From positions 124,001 through 188,000 of the forward strand of contig NZ_STGD01000001.1 in the NCBI RefSeq assembly GCF_005222755.1: DNA of 64,000 nt. Reading direction: 5' to 3'. Positions within the stretch are counted from its first letter, which is position 1. Every line of letters starts with the position of its first letter. This DNA is from Roseomonas sp. HF4. GTDB taxonomy: Bacteria > Pseudomonadota > Alphaproteobacteria > Acetobacterales > Acetobacteraceae. Below, piece after piece: positions 7,664 to 16,971 of the stretch. Made by a program: the position numbers and the translations under genes. The notes beneath the pieces were generated by a model, which was not told the origin of the DNA, did no database searches, and saw nothing but the letters and a program-made list of their open reading frames with translations.

Positions 7664-9309
7664 TCTTCGGCCCGACGCCGCTCGACGAAGCCAAGGGCGC
7701 CATCCTCGCCCATTCGCTGCGCCTGCCCAGCCGCGTGTTCAAGAAGGGCACGGTGCTGGACGAGGAGGCGGTCGCCGCCATCCGCGACAGCGGCCGGCGG
7801 GAGGTCATCACCGCGCGCCTCGAGGCCGGCGACGTGCCGGAGAATGAGGCGGCGGAACGGCTGGCGATCGCGCTGACCGCGCCGCTGATCGCGCGGTCCC
7901 GGTCGGCCACCGGCCGCGTCAACCTGCTGGCCGAGACGGCGGGGCTGCTGGTGCTGGATACGAAGCGCCTCGATGCGCTGAACGGCGTCGACGAGAGCCT
8001 GACCGTCGCGACCCTGCCCAACCACACGCCGGTCGCGCCGAAGGAGATGGTGGCCACCATCAAGGTGATCCCCTTCGCCGTGCCCGGCACCGTGCTCGGC
8101 GTGGCGGAGGCCGTGGCCAAGGGTGGCCGCGCGGCCCCCTTCGCGATCCACCCCTTCCGCCCACTCAAGGTCGGGCTTGTGCTGACCGAGCTGCCGGGCA
8201 TCAAGGAAAGCGTCATGGAGGGCGCGGTCGAGGCGACCACCGCGCGCATCGAGGACCTGCGCGGCACCATGCTGCCGGTCGAGCGCGTGCGGCATGAGGA
8301 AGGGCCGGTCGCCGAAGCACTGTCCCGCCTCAAGCGCGCGGGGGCCGAGATGCTGTTGATCGCCGGCGCATCGGCCGTGGTGGACCGGCGCGACATCGGA
8401 CCTGGCGCGATCTTGCGCGCGGGCGGCGCCATCGAGCATTTCGGCATGCCGGTCGATCCGGGGAACCTGCTCTGCCTCGGCCGGGTCGGGGATGTCCCGG
8501 CCATGGTGCTGCCCGGCTGCGCACGCAGCCCGAAGCTCAACGGCTTCGACTGGGTGCTTCAGCGGCTGTTCGCCGGGCTTCGCGTGACCGCCGCCGACAT
8601 CATGGCGATGGGCGTGGGTGGCCTCCTGAAGGAGATCGAGGTCCGCCCCCTGCCCCGCGAACAGGCGCCGCGCGTGGCGCCCCCGGCGCTGGCGCCGCGG
8701 CGCGCGCGCACGGTCGCGGCCATCGTGCTCGCCGCCGGGCGGTCGCGCCGCATGGCGCCGCTCAACAAGCTGCTGGTGGCCGACACCGCCGGCACGCCGA
8801 TGGTGGCCCGCGTGGTGGACAACGTGCTCGCCTCCCACGCGCGGCCCGTCATCGTCGTCACGGGCCACGAGCGCGACCGGGTGGAGGAGTCGCTGGCCGG
8901 CCGGCCGGTCCATGTCGCCCACGCCGAGGACTATGCCGAGGGGCTTTCCGCGTCTCTCAAGGCGGGCATCGCGGCGCTGCCGCCGGAGGCCGAGGGCGTG
9001 CTCGTCTGCCTCGGCGACATGCCGCTGGTCTCGGGCGCCATGCTCGACCGCCTGATCGCCGCCTTCGACCCGGAGGAAGGGCGCGCCATCGTCATGCCGA
9101 CCTTCCGCGGCAAGCAGGGCAACCCGATGCTCTGGGCGCGCGAATTCCTGCCGGAGATCCTGGGCATCAGCGGCGACGTCGGCGCCCGCCACCTGGTCGG
9201 CCGCCACGGCGACCGGATGGTCGAGGTGGAGATGGCGGATGATGCGGTGCTGCGCGACTTCGACACGACCGAGGCGCTGAAGGCGCTGCCGGGGGGCGTG
9301 CGGGCGTGA
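7660..9309 (+). CDS. Molybdopterin-binding / molybdenum cofactor cytidylyltransferase fusion
   Basis: 549 residues with two domains. Residues about 1-340 resemble the MoeA/MogA molybdopterin-binding fold (VGLVLTELPGIKESVMEG, LLIAGASAVVDRRDIGPGAI, MVLPGCARSPKLNGFDWVLQ). Residues about 350-545 are a MobA/MocA-type nucleotidyltransferase with AAIVLAAGRSRRMAPLNKLL, VTGHERDR, CLGDMPLVSG and GNPMLWAREFLPEI. The C-terminal half should make the cytosine dinucleotide form of the cofactor used by xanthine-dehydrogenase-family enzymes. CTP rather than GTP use is inferred from the XdhC neighbours. It is the last gene of the overlapping cox/xdh operon. Confidence 0.85.
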   Translation: MIFGPTPLDEAKGAILAHSLRLPSRVFKKGTVLDEEAVAAIRDSGRREVITARLEAGDVPENEAAERLAIALTAPLIARSRSATGRVNLLAETAGLLVLDTKRLDALNGVDESLTVATLPNHTPVAPKEMVATIKVIPFAVPGTVLGVAEAVAKGGRAAPFAIHPFRPLKVGLVLTELPGIKESVMEGAVEATTARIEDLRGTMLPVERVRHEEGPVAEALSRLKRAGAEMLLIAGASAVVDRRDIGPGAILRAGGAIEHFGMPVDPGNLLCLGRVGDVPAMVLPGCARSPKLNGFDWVLQRLFAGLRVTAADIMAMGVGGLLKEIEVRPLPREQAPRVAPPALAPRRARTVAAIVLAAGRSRRMAPLNKLLVADTAGTPMVARVVDNVLASHARPVIVVTGHERDRVEESLAGRPVHVAHAEDYAEGLSASLKAGIAALPPEAEGVLVCLGDMPLVSGAMLDRLIAAFDPEEGRAIVMPTFRGKQGNPMLWAREFLPEILGISGDVGARHLVGRHGDRMVEVEMADDAVLRDFDTTEALKALPGGVRA

Positions 9310-9397
9310 CGGCGCGCGCGCGTCGCGAAGGCCCGCCCTCCCGGCGAGGCGCAGGGCGGCGTGAAGCCCGCTTCGCCGGACCACGGGCCGCCGCCGC

Positions 9398-10015
9398 ATG
9401 ATGGCATCCCTGCGATTCGGCTTCATCGTCCTGTCGATGCCGAAATGCGCCTCGAGTTCCCTGCAGCAGACGCTGACGCCGGTCTGCGACGTGCGCTTCA
9501 AGGACCACATGAAGCATGTGGACCTCGGCTTCGTGGAGACCTTCGTCCTGCCCATGCTGGGCGCGCGGCGCGCCCCGCAGCCCTATGCGCCGCGGATCTT
9601 CTGCCTGATGCGCGACCCGATCGACTGGCTGCATTCCTGGTACCGCTATTCCTGGGACGCGGACGGCCGGCCGAGTGCGCGCGGCGGCTATGGCGATGCC
9701 GTCTTCGCGGATTTCGCGGCCTTCCTCGACGCGTATTTCTCCGACCGCCCGCCGCGCGTCGGCGGCGTGCTTCGCCAGTCGGACTTCATCCGCAGCCGCG
9801 GCGGCGCGCTCGGCCGGGTCGAGCTGTTCCGCTTCGAGGACCATGCGCGGTTGCTCGCGACGCTCGAAGGGCTCTGCGGCCAGGACCTGCCGCTGAAGGT
9901 GACGAACCAGTCGCGGCCGAAGCGTCCGGAGGATTTCTCCGGCATCGACCTGATCGGCCTGCGGCGACGGCTCGCGGACGAATACGCGATCTACAACGCC
10001 ATCCCGGCCGGCTGA
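9398..10015 (+). CDS. Sulfotransferase family protein
   Basis: 205 residues. FIVLSMPKCASSSLQQTL (residues 9-26) fits the 5'-phosphosulfate-binding loop of PAPS sulfotransferases (usually PKTGSTSL). IFCLMRDPIDWLHSWYRY near residue 70 fits the 3'-phosphate-binding motif with its Arg and Ser. It probably transfers sulfate to a cell-surface sugar or another small acceptor. It faces the GT61 genes tail to tail only 10 bases away, which hints at a shared surface-glycan role, but the acceptor is unknown. Two adjacent ATGs are possible starts; ribosome-binding support is poor. Confidence 0.7.
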   Translation: MMASLRFGFIVLSMPKCASSSLQQTLTPVCDVRFKDHMKHVDLGFVETFVLPMLGARRAPQPYAPRIFCLMRDPIDWLHSWYRYSWDADGRPSARGGYGDAVFADFAAFLDAYFSDRPPRVGGVLRQSDFIRSRGGALGRVELFRFEDHARLLATLEGLCGQDLPLKVTNQSRPKRPEDFSGIDLIGLRRRLADEYAIYNAIPAG

Positions 10016-10025
10016 GCGCGCGCGG

Positions 10026-10964
10026 TCAGCCGCCGTCGAGCAGCCGCCGCGCCAGCCCGGCCGGATCGGCGAGCCGCAGCGCCGCGCGGGGCCCCTGCCC
10101 GCCCGACGCGTCGAAGGCCGCGGGCAGCACCTCCTGCGCGAAGCCCTTGGCGGCGGCGATGGCGCCGTAGGCACTGACCACGTCCCGCGACAGCCGGCGG
10201 CTCACGAGGCTGACCCGCGCCGGCACCCGGTCGAACAGCAACAGCAGGTGGAAGGCCGATCCCATGAAGCCCGCGATGCGCGCCGCCCCGGCAATCGCGG
10301 CGAGCTGCGCGGGCAGCGGCAGCGTCTCGGGCGCCAGCACCTCCCACCCCGCTTCCGTCAGAAGCGCCTCGACCTCGTCTTCCCCTTCGATCCGGGCGAG
10401 GTGCGCGGGCAGCGCGCGGCGCGACAGCCAGACGCGCCGCCCCGCCCGGACCGGCCCATACGACGCGGCGGCAAGCGCCGCCGCCTGCGCCGGATGCATG
10501 CCGCCCCCGAACTCCGCGCCCTGCGCCGGCACGAGAAGCTCCTCGACCAGAAGCGGCTCCGTCACCACCCGCTCCGCCGGCGCATCGAGGCCGAGCAGGT
10601 CCAGCAGGCCGCGCATCGGCGCGCCCAGCCTGTCCCCCCGCCGCAGCCAGAGCGGCGGCAGGTCGCGATGCGCCGGGTCTCGCAGCGCCCAGGCGCGCGA
10701 CAGGCCCTCGACCAACGCGTGCCCGAAATGCTGGAACAGGACCCCGCCGTAGATGTGCCGCCCGGGCAGCCGCCGGACGGGCGGGCGCGGCGGCGCATCG
10801 GCCAGGTCGCGCCCTTCCCGCCGGAAGGCCGCTTCCGGCACCGGGGCGCCGGCCTGATCGCGGATGCCCATGGTGAAGGCGTGGCCAGGCCGCGACCCGG
10901 GCTGGACCGGCAGCACCAAAGCGTCCCGAACCAGCCGCAGGCCGAGCAGCGCCGGCTCGGTCAC
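10026..10964 (-). CDS. GT61-family glycosyltransferase-like protein (second)
   Basis: 312 residues from a GTG that overlaps the stop of the preceding gene (GTGA). The central FGHALVEGLSRAWAL and the C-terminal RIAGFMGSAFHLLLLFDRVP correspond to the HW-x-D and GSALHN-type motifs of DUF563/GT61 proteins, which add sugars (often xylose or GlcNAc) to polysaccharides. The second motif has FMGSAF in place of the usual HGAGL, so the donor site may differ from that of its neighbour. Low similarity between the two suggests separate acceptor or sugar specificity. Other starts are possible because the upstream frame stays open. Confidence 0.65.
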   Translation of the reverse strand: MTEPALLGLRLVRDALVLPVQPGSRPGHAFTMGIRDQAGAPVPEAAFRREGRDLADAPPRPPVRRLPGRHIYGGVLFQHFGHALVEGLSRAWALRDPAHRDLPPLWLRRGDRLGAPMRGLLDLLGLDAPAERVVTEPLLVEELLVPAQGAEFGGGMHPAQAAALAAASYGPVRAGRRVWLSRRALPAHLARIEGEDEVEALLTEAGWEVLAPETLPLPAQLAAIAGAARIAGFMGSAFHLLLLFDRVPARVSLVSRRLSRDVVSAYGAIAAAKGFAQEVLPAAFDASGGQGPRAALRLADPAGLARRLLDGG

Positions 10965-12001
10965 GCGACGCCCCACGCCCGCAACTGCGCCAGAAGCGCG
11001 GGTATCTCGGCGACCGCGCGCGTGTCGTGGCCCTCCCCCTCCGCCGGCATGATCCAGCCACGCCAGGCCAGGCCGCGCTGGATGGCCAGCCGCGCGAAGG
11101 CCGCCGCGCCGTAGCCCTGCGGATGCAGTTCCACGAGCACCGCCCCTGGTCGGGCATAGCCCGCATTGGTCAGGCCCGCGCCATGCGGCCCCAGGATGAT
11201 CGAGGCGCCGGCGGCGGCGCGGACCTGTTCGGCGAAGGGAAGCGTGCCGGGCGTCACGACCCGGAACCCGTAGCCCGTGAGCGCCTCGGCCAGTGCCGCC
11301 TCGTTGACGATGGCGCGCCGCGCGCCCGCGTCGAAGCGCGCGAGATAGAGCCGCGCATCCGCCCCGCCCCGGTCGCCAAGCGCCGCGCCGATCCGGGCGA
11401 AGGCCGCCGCGGCATGACGCCCGGCCATTGCCGAGCCCCCGAGCGTCGAGGGCCAGTGGAGCCGCCTGCACCGGATCAGCCCCGTGGCCGGCAGGACCGC
11501 CCCCACGTCCCCCAGCAGGGCCAGGCTTTCGCGCTGGAAGGGCGCCATCACGCCCGGCAGCAGGATGTGCGGCACCGGGCCCAGCGCCTCCCGCGCCAGC
11601 ATCATCCCCGCGAGGCAGTCGAGGTGCCAGTGCGCGTAGTTGCGATGGGGCGCATTGGCCCCGCAGATCACGGGGTCCGCGAGGTCAGCCGTCACGCCCG
11701 CCGCCCAGTCGGCGGCCAGCCGCGGCAGCGCGAGGAAGTCCGCGAGATCCCCGCGCCGCCAGCCCGGCACGGTCTCGAGGACCGGGCGGCCGGCCTTGAA
11801 CACCGTCCAGCTGCCGGCATGAACCAGAACGTCGTCCAGCACGTGCAGCCGGGCCGGGGGCAGCGCGGCCTCGCGCGTGAGCAGCCGCGCCAATGACGGG
11901 TCGCCGAGCCGATCCTCCGGCGCCGCCGCCATGCCGCCCGGGGCGGCGCGCAGCCAGCCGGCGGGCGCGACCTCTATGGTCTCCCGCGCCGCCTCGGCCA
12001 T
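10961..12001 (-). CDS. GT61-family glycosyltransferase (first)
   Basis: About 346 residues from the ATG at 12001. NYAHWHLDCLAGMMLAREAL and IILGPHGAGLTNAGYARPGA are the two hallmark motifs of the DUF563/GT61 family, followed by LVELHPQGYGAAAFARLA. The family includes capsule and lipopolysaccharide glycosyltransferases of the cytoplasm or inner membrane. The start is uncertain: a TTG at 12055 overlaps the end of the upstream amidase gene and could be used by coupling, which would add 18 residues. The stop overlaps the second GT61 gene. Order of transcription: amidase, GT61, GT61. Confidence 0.75.
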   Translation of the reverse strand: MAEAARETIEVAPAGWLRAAPGGMAAAPEDRLGDPSLARLLTREAALPPARLHVLDDVLVHAGSWTVFKAGRPVLETVPGWRRGDLADFLALPRLAADWAAGVTADLADPVICGANAPHRNYAHWHLDCLAGMMLAREALGPVPHILLPGVMAPFQRESLALLGDVGAVLPATGLIRCRRLHWPSTLGGSAMAGRHAAAAFARIGAALGDRGGADARLYLARFDAGARRAIVNEAALAEALTGYGFRVVTPGTLPFAEQVRAAAGASIILGPHGAGLTNAGYARPGAVLVELHPQGYGAAAFARLAIQRGLAWRGWIMPAEGEGHDTRAVAEIPALLAQLRAWGVA

Positions 12002-12047
12002 CGGCAGGGGCGGCGCGGTTGCGAGCGCCGCGGCGGCGGCCGGGCCT

Positions 12048-13316
12048 TCAGCCAAGCGCCGCCCTGACCCAGGCCGCCCACCCCAGCACCGCCGCATCCT
12101 CCCCCACGCGCCCGGTCACCTGCACGCCGAGCGGCAGCCCCTTCGGCCCCGCCCCCGCCGGCACCGTCACGCAAGGCCCGTGCAGCAGCGTCCAAAGCGT
12201 GTTGAACGCCGGGTCCCCGGTCCAGCCGAGCCCCTCCGGCGCCTCCCCCGGCGCCGCCGGCGTCAGCACCGCGTCGAAGCCTGCGATGGCCTCCACGAAC
12301 GCCGCGCGGGCGGCGGCGAAGGCGGCGCGGCCCTCGGCCAGCTTCGCGGCCGGCTCGGCTCGCGCCCAGTCCATCCTCTCCCGCAGGACGGCGGAGAGCA
12401 GCGGCCGCGCATGGTCCAACTCCCAGCCGATCGCCTGCGCGCTTTCCATGTTCATGACATGCGGGTGCAGCGCATAGGCCGCCGCGCAGGCCGCAGGCAG
12501 GTCGAGCGGCGTCACCGTCGCGCCGGCACGACGGCAGGCCTCGGCCGCACGCTCCATCAGGGCCAGAGTCTCGGGCGCCGCCTGCTCCGCCGCGGGGCCC
12601 ATCACGAGCGCCAGCCGCGGCGCGCGCCCCGGCTTCGCCTCCGGGTCGCCGAAATCCATCCCGGTCATGGCGGACATCGCCAGCGCGCAATCGGCCAGGC
12701 CGCGCGCCATCACGCCGATGGTATCCAGGCTCTCGCTCATCACCTTCATCCCGGCGCGGTGCAGCGTGCCGAAGGACGGCTTGAAGCCGACCACGCCGCA
12801 ATAGGCCGCCGGGCGGACGATGCTGCCCGCCGTCTGCGTGCCGAAGGCCAGCGGGAAGAACCCCGCAGCGACGCCCGCCGCCGAGCCCGAGGACGACCCG
12901 CCCGGCGTATGCCCGAGGTTTCGCGGATTGGCGGTCGGCCCGGGATGGCGCGTGGCGAACTCCGTGGTGACGGTCTTGCCGATCACGACCACGCCCGCAC
13001 CCCGCGCCGCGGCCACGGCGGCGGCATCCGCGCGCGGCCGGTGCCCCGCCCAGGCGGGCGATCCGTATTGCGAGGGCAACTCGGCCGTGTCGATCACGTC
13101 CTTCACGCCGATCGGAATGCCGGCCAGCGGCCCCGGTCGCGCCGCCGCCGCCGCCCGCCGCGCCTGCGCCGGGTCGAGCCAGGCGAAGGCGCGCACCTCC
13201 CCCTCCCGCGCCGCGATGCGGTCGAGGCAGGCCTCCATGAGGTCGGCGGCGGAGAGGCGGCCCGCGCGGATCGCGGCGAGGGCCTCGGTGGCGGTGAGGT
13301 CGGCGGTGTCGGTCAT
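12048..13316 (-). CDS. Amidase-signature-family hydrolase
   Basis: 422 residues. The Ser-cisSer-Lys triad of the amidase signature family is present: K72 in GIPIGVKDVIDT, the serine-rich TPGGSSSGSAAGVAAG around 141-145, and nucleophile S165 in FGTQTAGSIVRPAAYCGVVG (first part quoted). It hydrolyses an amide bond, but family members act on substrates from indole acetamide to aryl amides and the sequence does not say which. The ATG at 13316 is chosen because the family's usual N-terminus (ATEALAAIRAGRLSAADL) begins there; the open frame upstream is antisense to another gene. Confidence 0.85.
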   Translation of the reverse strand: MTDTADLTATEALAAIRAGRLSAADLMEACLDRIAAREGEVRAFAWLDPAQARRAAAAARPGPLAGIPIGVKDVIDTAELPSQYGSPAWAGHRPRADAAAVAAARGAGVVVIGKTVTTEFATRHPGPTANPRNLGHTPGGSSSGSAAGVAAGFFPLAFGTQTAGSIVRPAAYCGVVGFKPSFGTLHRAGMKVMSESLDTIGVMARGLADCALAMSAMTGMDFGDPEAKPGRAPRLALVMGPAAEQAAPETLALMERAAEACRRAGATVTPLDLPAACAAAYALHPHVMNMESAQAIGWELDHARPLLSAVLRERMDWARAEPAAKLAEGRAAFAAARAAFVEAIAGFDAVLTPAAPGEAPEGLGWTGDPAFNTLWTLLHGPCVTVPAGAGPKGLPLGVQVTGRVGEDAAVLGWAAWVRAALG

Positions 13317-13421
13317 GGCCGCATGACGGCCCGGCGCGGCGCGGCGGTCAAGCGGGCAGCGCCGGCCAGCCCCGCGCCCGCCGGGGTGGCGCCGGCCGCG
13401 CGCGGGCGTCACATTGCCGCG

Positions 13422-13916
13422 ATGCCTGTCCCGATCCGGGTCGCGCGCGCCCCGGACGGGGTGCTCGCCTACGCCATTCCCGTCCCGCCCGAGGCGCTGC
13501 CCCCCGTCGCGCCGCGCGACCTCGAGGCCGCCTGGGACCGCGCCCGCGCCGCCGCGGCCGCCGAACGCTGGGGCGCGCCGCGCCGCCTGCTCTTCCGCCG
13601 CCCCGACGGCAACAGCCAGGAGATGCTGCTGGCCGACGCCGACGCGGCCTGCTGGGCGGAGGCGGTGGACGCCGCGCACGACCTCGGCACGCTGTCCGGC
13701 CTGTCGCTCTGCCTCAGGCTGCTGGCGCTGGTCGAGGTCATGACGCGGGCGCGCTGGCTGGCCGGCCTCTATGCCCTGACGCCGGACGGGATCGACCTGC
13801 ATCCCGCTCTGCTGCGGGTCGCGGCGGCCATGCCGCTGGACGCCGGCGCACGGTTCGACGAAACCGGGCTCAGGCGACTATTGTCGCGTCCGATTCCATC
13901 CGGAGTATCCCCATGA
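13422..13916 (+). CDS. Uncharacterised 164-residue protein
   Basis: I do not recognise the family. The product is Arg/Ala-rich with no signal peptide or membrane helix. It has a helical middle (DLEAAWDRARAAAAAERW) and a hydrophobic C-terminal half (LSLCLRLLALVEVMTRARWL). The frame is real by context, because its stop overlaps the ATG of the following lipoprotein (ATGA) and the neighbouring strand of the amidase ends before it. It is divergent from the amidase, with a roughly 100-base spacer that should carry both promoters. Confidence 0.6.
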   Translation: MPVPIRVARAPDGVLAYAIPVPPEALPPVAPRDLEAAWDRARAAAAAERWGAPRRLLFRRPDGNSQEMLLADADAACWAEAVDAAHDLGTLSGLSLCLRLLALVEVMTRARWLAGLYALTPDGIDLHPALLRVAAAMPLDAGARFDETGLRRLLSRPIPSGVSP

Positions 13917-14281
13917 TCCGCCTGGCGCCCGCGTGGCCTTTCCTCGGCGTCCTGCTGCTCGCGGCCTGCGCCGAACCGGCCCCCGCCCCCGCGCCCCAGG
14001 CCGCCGCGCCCGCCAGCGGCGACGCCCGCCTGCGCGCCGCCTGCGAGGCCGAGGCCGAGCGCGCCATCGCCGTGCGCGAACGCGGTCAGGATTCGCGGCT
14101 CGACCGCGACCTCGGCCAGACGGATGCGACGAACCTCATTCCCTCGCTCCGCGTGCAGTCCGACGCCTATGGCCGGCGCGTGCTGCGCGAAGACCTGATC
14201 CGCGACTGCATCCGCGCCAATACCGCCGGCCCCGCGCCGCAGGACCGCGCGGCGCCGGCGCCCCGCGGCAGGGGGAACTGA
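13913..14281 (+). CDS. Small lipoprotein, unknown function
   Basis: 122 residues. A lipoprotein signal ends in the lipobox LLAAC (Cys19), followed by an Ala/Pro linker and a compact charged domain (RLRAACEAEAERAIAVRERG, RVLREDLIRDCIRAN) with two further Cys residues that could form a disulfide in the periplasm. The start overlaps the upstream stop as ATGA, so the two are cotranslated. No family is recognised. Confidence 0.65.
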   Translation: MIRLAPAWPFLGVLLLAACAEPAPAPAPQAAAPASGDARLRAACEAEAERAIAVRERGQDSRLDRDLGQTDATNLIPSLRVQSDAYGRRVLREDLIRDCIRANTAGPAPQDRAAPAPRGRGN

Positions 14282-14302
14282 CGGGGCCGGGCGCCCCGGG
14301 AC

Positions 14303-15562
14303 GTGGCCTCGTTCAGCACGCTCACGCGGGCGCTCTCGCACCGCAACGCCCGCATCTTCTTCGGCGCCTCCCTCACCGCCTGGACGGGCCTCTGGATGCA
14401 CCGCATCGCGGTGTCCTGGCTCGCCTGGGAACTGACCGGCAGCGCCTTCTGGGTTGGCGTGGTCGCGTTCTGCGACCTCGCCCCGGCGGTGATCGCCAGC
14501 CCCTTCGCCGGCGCGGTGGCGGACCGCGCCGACCGGCTGCGCATGACGATGCTGAGCCAGGCGGCGATCGGCCTCAATGCGCTTGCCATCGCGCTGCTGG
14601 TGGCGTCGGGCGGCATGACCATCTGGCTGCTGCTGGTGCTGGAGGTGGTGGGCGGCGTCGCCGCGTCCTTCGCGCAACCGGCGCGGCAGTCGCTGATGCC
14701 GGGGCTCGTGCCGCGCGCCGACCTGCCGGCCGCCGTCGCGCTCAATTCCCTGACGTTCAACGTCGCGCGCTTCATCGGCCCCGCCATCGCCGCGCCGATC
14801 ATCGCCGTGGCCGGCGTCTGGCCCGCCATCGCGTTGAATGCGCTGGCCTACGCCATCGCCACCGCCACGACGCCGCTGCTCCAGGTCGAGGAAGCGGCGC
14901 GCCGCGGGCATGCCGCCACCGCCTCCCTGTTCGGCGAGATGGTGGACGGGCTGCGCTACGCCGCGCGCCATCCGGGGCTCGGGCCGATCCTCGCCTTCTC
15001 GGCCGTCGCAGCCATGCTGCTGCGCGGCGTGCAGGAGATCCTGCCGCCCTTCGTCGAGCGCATCTTCGGCCTGGGGCCGACCGCGCTGGCCGGGCTCACC
15101 GCGGCCTTCGGCGTCGGCGCGCTGGCGGCGGGACTGACGGTCGCGGCGCGCGGGCGGCTCGCGGGGACGACGCGGCTCGCGGTGCTGGGCGTGGCGGCGC
15201 TGGCACTCGCGACCGCGGGCTTCGCGGCGACGGGCTGGTTCACCTTCGGCCTGTTCTGCGCGGTTCTGATGGGCGCCGCCGGCTCGGTGCACGGCATCAG
15301 CGTGCAGACACTGGCACAGAGCGCCTCCGACCCCGCGATGCGCGGTCGCGTGCTCAGCCTCTGGGGCCTCATCACCCGCGCCTGCCCGGCCTTGGGCGCG
15401 CTGCTGCTCGGCGCGGCGGGGGAGGTGTTCGGCCTGCGCTGGCCGACCCTCGTGGCGGTCGCACTGTCGCTGCTCGCCGTCGCCTGGGGCCTCTCGCGCA
15501 TGAACCGCATGGCCGAGGCGCTCGAGGGATCCGGGCCACCGCCCGACGCCGCCAATCGCTGA
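14303..15562 (+). CDS. MFS transporter (EntS/MFS_3-like)
   Basis: 419 residues with about 12 hydrophobic helices. The N-terminus (LSHRNARIFFGASLTAWTG) and the loop AGAVADRADRLRMTML (the MFS loop 2-3 motif, DRxxRR-like) match the MFS_3 group that exports siderophores or drugs. FAQPARQSLMPGLVPRADL is the typical second signature of this group. A GTG start at 14303 is used; no ATG gives the full first helix. It may be an exporter in the inner membrane, substrate unknown. It runs convergently toward the CorC-type gene. Confidence 0.8.
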   Translation: MASFSTLTRALSHRNARIFFGASLTAWTGLWMHRIAVSWLAWELTGSAFWVGVVAFCDLAPAVIASPFAGAVADRADRLRMTMLSQAAIGLNALAIALLVASGGMTIWLLLVLEVVGGVAASFAQPARQSLMPGLVPRADLPAAVALNSLTFNVARFIGPAIAAPIIAVAGVWPAIALNALAYAIATATTPLLQVEEAARRGHAATASLFGEMVDGLRYAARHPGLGPILAFSAVAAMLLRGVQEILPPFVERIFGLGPTALAGLTAAFGVGALAAGLTVAARGRLAGTTRLAVLGVAALALATAGFAATGWFTFGLFCAVLMGAAGSVHGISVQTLAQSASDPAMRGRVLSLWGLITRACPALGALLLGAAGEVFGLRWPTLVAVALSLLAVAWGLSRMNRMAEALEGSGPPPDAANR

Positions 15563-15678
15563 GCCGCCGGCTGCCTCCTGCCGAGCGTTCGAAGGACTGA
15601 CCTGCGGCGGCCGCCGGTCGTCCGCGCCGATGAGCGCGACTTGCAAGGGCAGAAGGTGAAGCCTTCGGCCGCCGGGCA

Positions 15679-16956
15679 TCAGGCCTCAATGCGGACCGTC
15701 ACGCGATCGATCCGCAGCCCTCGCCGCTCCTCCACGCGGATACGGTAGCGACCGATCACGATCTCGGCCCCCGCGGCCGGAATGTCATGGCAGCGCGCGG
15801 CCATCAGGCCTCCGATCGTCGCCGCCTCCGTCTCCGGCAAGTCCCAGTCGAACTCGCGGTTCAGGTCGCGCACCCGGACATCGCCGCGCACCTCGGCCGT
15901 TCCGCCCGGCCCGATATCGCCCAGGATCGCCTCGCCGCGATTGGCGATCTGGCCGACCACGACCTCTACGATGTCCTCGAGCGTGACGATGCCGCGCATC
16001 GCGCCGTATTCGTCCATCACGATGGCGAGCTTGACCGCGGATTTGCGGAATTCGTGCAACTGCGCGCGCAGCGGCCGCGCCTCGGGCACGATCACCGCGG
16101 GCAGCGCCAGCGCGGCGGGATCGAGGCGCGCCGGATCGCCGCCGACGGCATGCAGCGCGCGCAGCGCCATGCGCACGGTGACCACGCCGAGGATCTCCTC
16201 CCCGTTGCGCCGCAGCAGCGGCAGGCGCGTATGCCGCGAGGCCAGGAGCCGTTCCAGCATCACATCCGGCGGATCGTCCGCATCGAGCACCGCGACGCGG
16301 GAGCGGTGCGTCATGACGTCGCGCACCGCCATGTCGTCCAGTTCCAGCACGCCGCGAAGCATCCGCCGCTCCTCCCGCGCAGCGATGTCCGCCGCCCCCT
16401 GCTGGCCAAGGCCGTGCAGTTCGATCGCGCCAAGCAGCTCATCCTCGGTGATGCCCGGCCGCTCGGCGGCGGGCGCACGGACGCCGAAAAGGCGGAGCGT
16501 GAAGGCCACCACGGCGCCGACCACGCGTGCGACCGGCCCGAGTGCGCGCATGACCAGCGTGAGAAGCGGCGTCACCCGCAGCGCAGCGGCATCCGGGCCG
16601 CGCAGCGCGATGGTCTTGGGCAGGACCTCGGAGAAGATGACCAGCAACGCCGTCATCACCAGCGAGGCATAGACGACGCCCCCCTCCCCGAACCAGGAGA
16701 TGAGCAGCGCCGAGGCCATCGCGGTCGCGGTCGTGTTCACGAGGTTGTTGCCGACCAGGATGGCAGCCACCACCTGGTCCTGGCGGGCGCCCAGCGCCTC
16801 GAGCGCCACGGCGCGGCGGTCGCCTTCGCGCGCGCGGCGGGTGACAAAGGCACGGCTGACCGCCGTGAAGGCGGTCTCGCTGCCCGAGAAGGCAGCCGAT
16901 GCGGCGAGAAGAAGAAGGATGGCCCCGACCATCGCGAGGGTCACGGCATCGATCAT
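15679..16956 (-). CDS. CNNM/CorC-HlyC-type transporter with CBS pair
   Basis: 425 residues. Domains in order: a DUF21/CNNM membrane domain of four helices (about 1-190, with SAAFSGSETAFTAVSRAFV and VGNNLVNTTATAMAS), a CBS pair (about 205-325, VMTHRSRVAVLDADD, RHTRLPLL, AIVMDEYGAMRGIVTLEDIVE split over both) and a C-terminal CorC_HlyC FAD-binding-like domain (about 340-425). Members are Mg2+/Na+ transporters or hemolysin-C relatives in the inner membrane. The start at 16956 precedes the first helix; upstream open frame carries no domain. It shares a promoter region with the divergent oxidoreductase gene. Confidence 0.85.
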   Translation of the reverse strand: MIDAVTLAMVGAILLLLAASAAFSGSETAFTAVSRAFVTRRAREGDRRAVALEALGARQDQVVAAILVGNNLVNTTATAMASALLISWFGEGGVVYASLVMTALLVIFSEVLPKTIALRGPDAAALRVTPLLTLVMRALGPVARVVGAVVAFTLRLFGVRAPAAERPGITEDELLGAIELHGLGQQGAADIAAREERRMLRGVLELDDMAVRDVMTHRSRVAVLDADDPPDVMLERLLASRHTRLPLLRRNGEEILGVVTVRMALRALHAVGGDPARLDPAALALPAVIVPEARPLRAQLHEFRKSAVKLAIVMDEYGAMRGIVTLEDIVEVVVGQIANRGEAILGDIGPGGTAEVRGDVRVRDLNREFDWDLPETEAATIGGLMAARCHDIPAAGAEIVIGRYRIRVEERRGLRIDRVTVRIEA

Positions 16957-16971
16957 TGGTTGTACCGGGTC

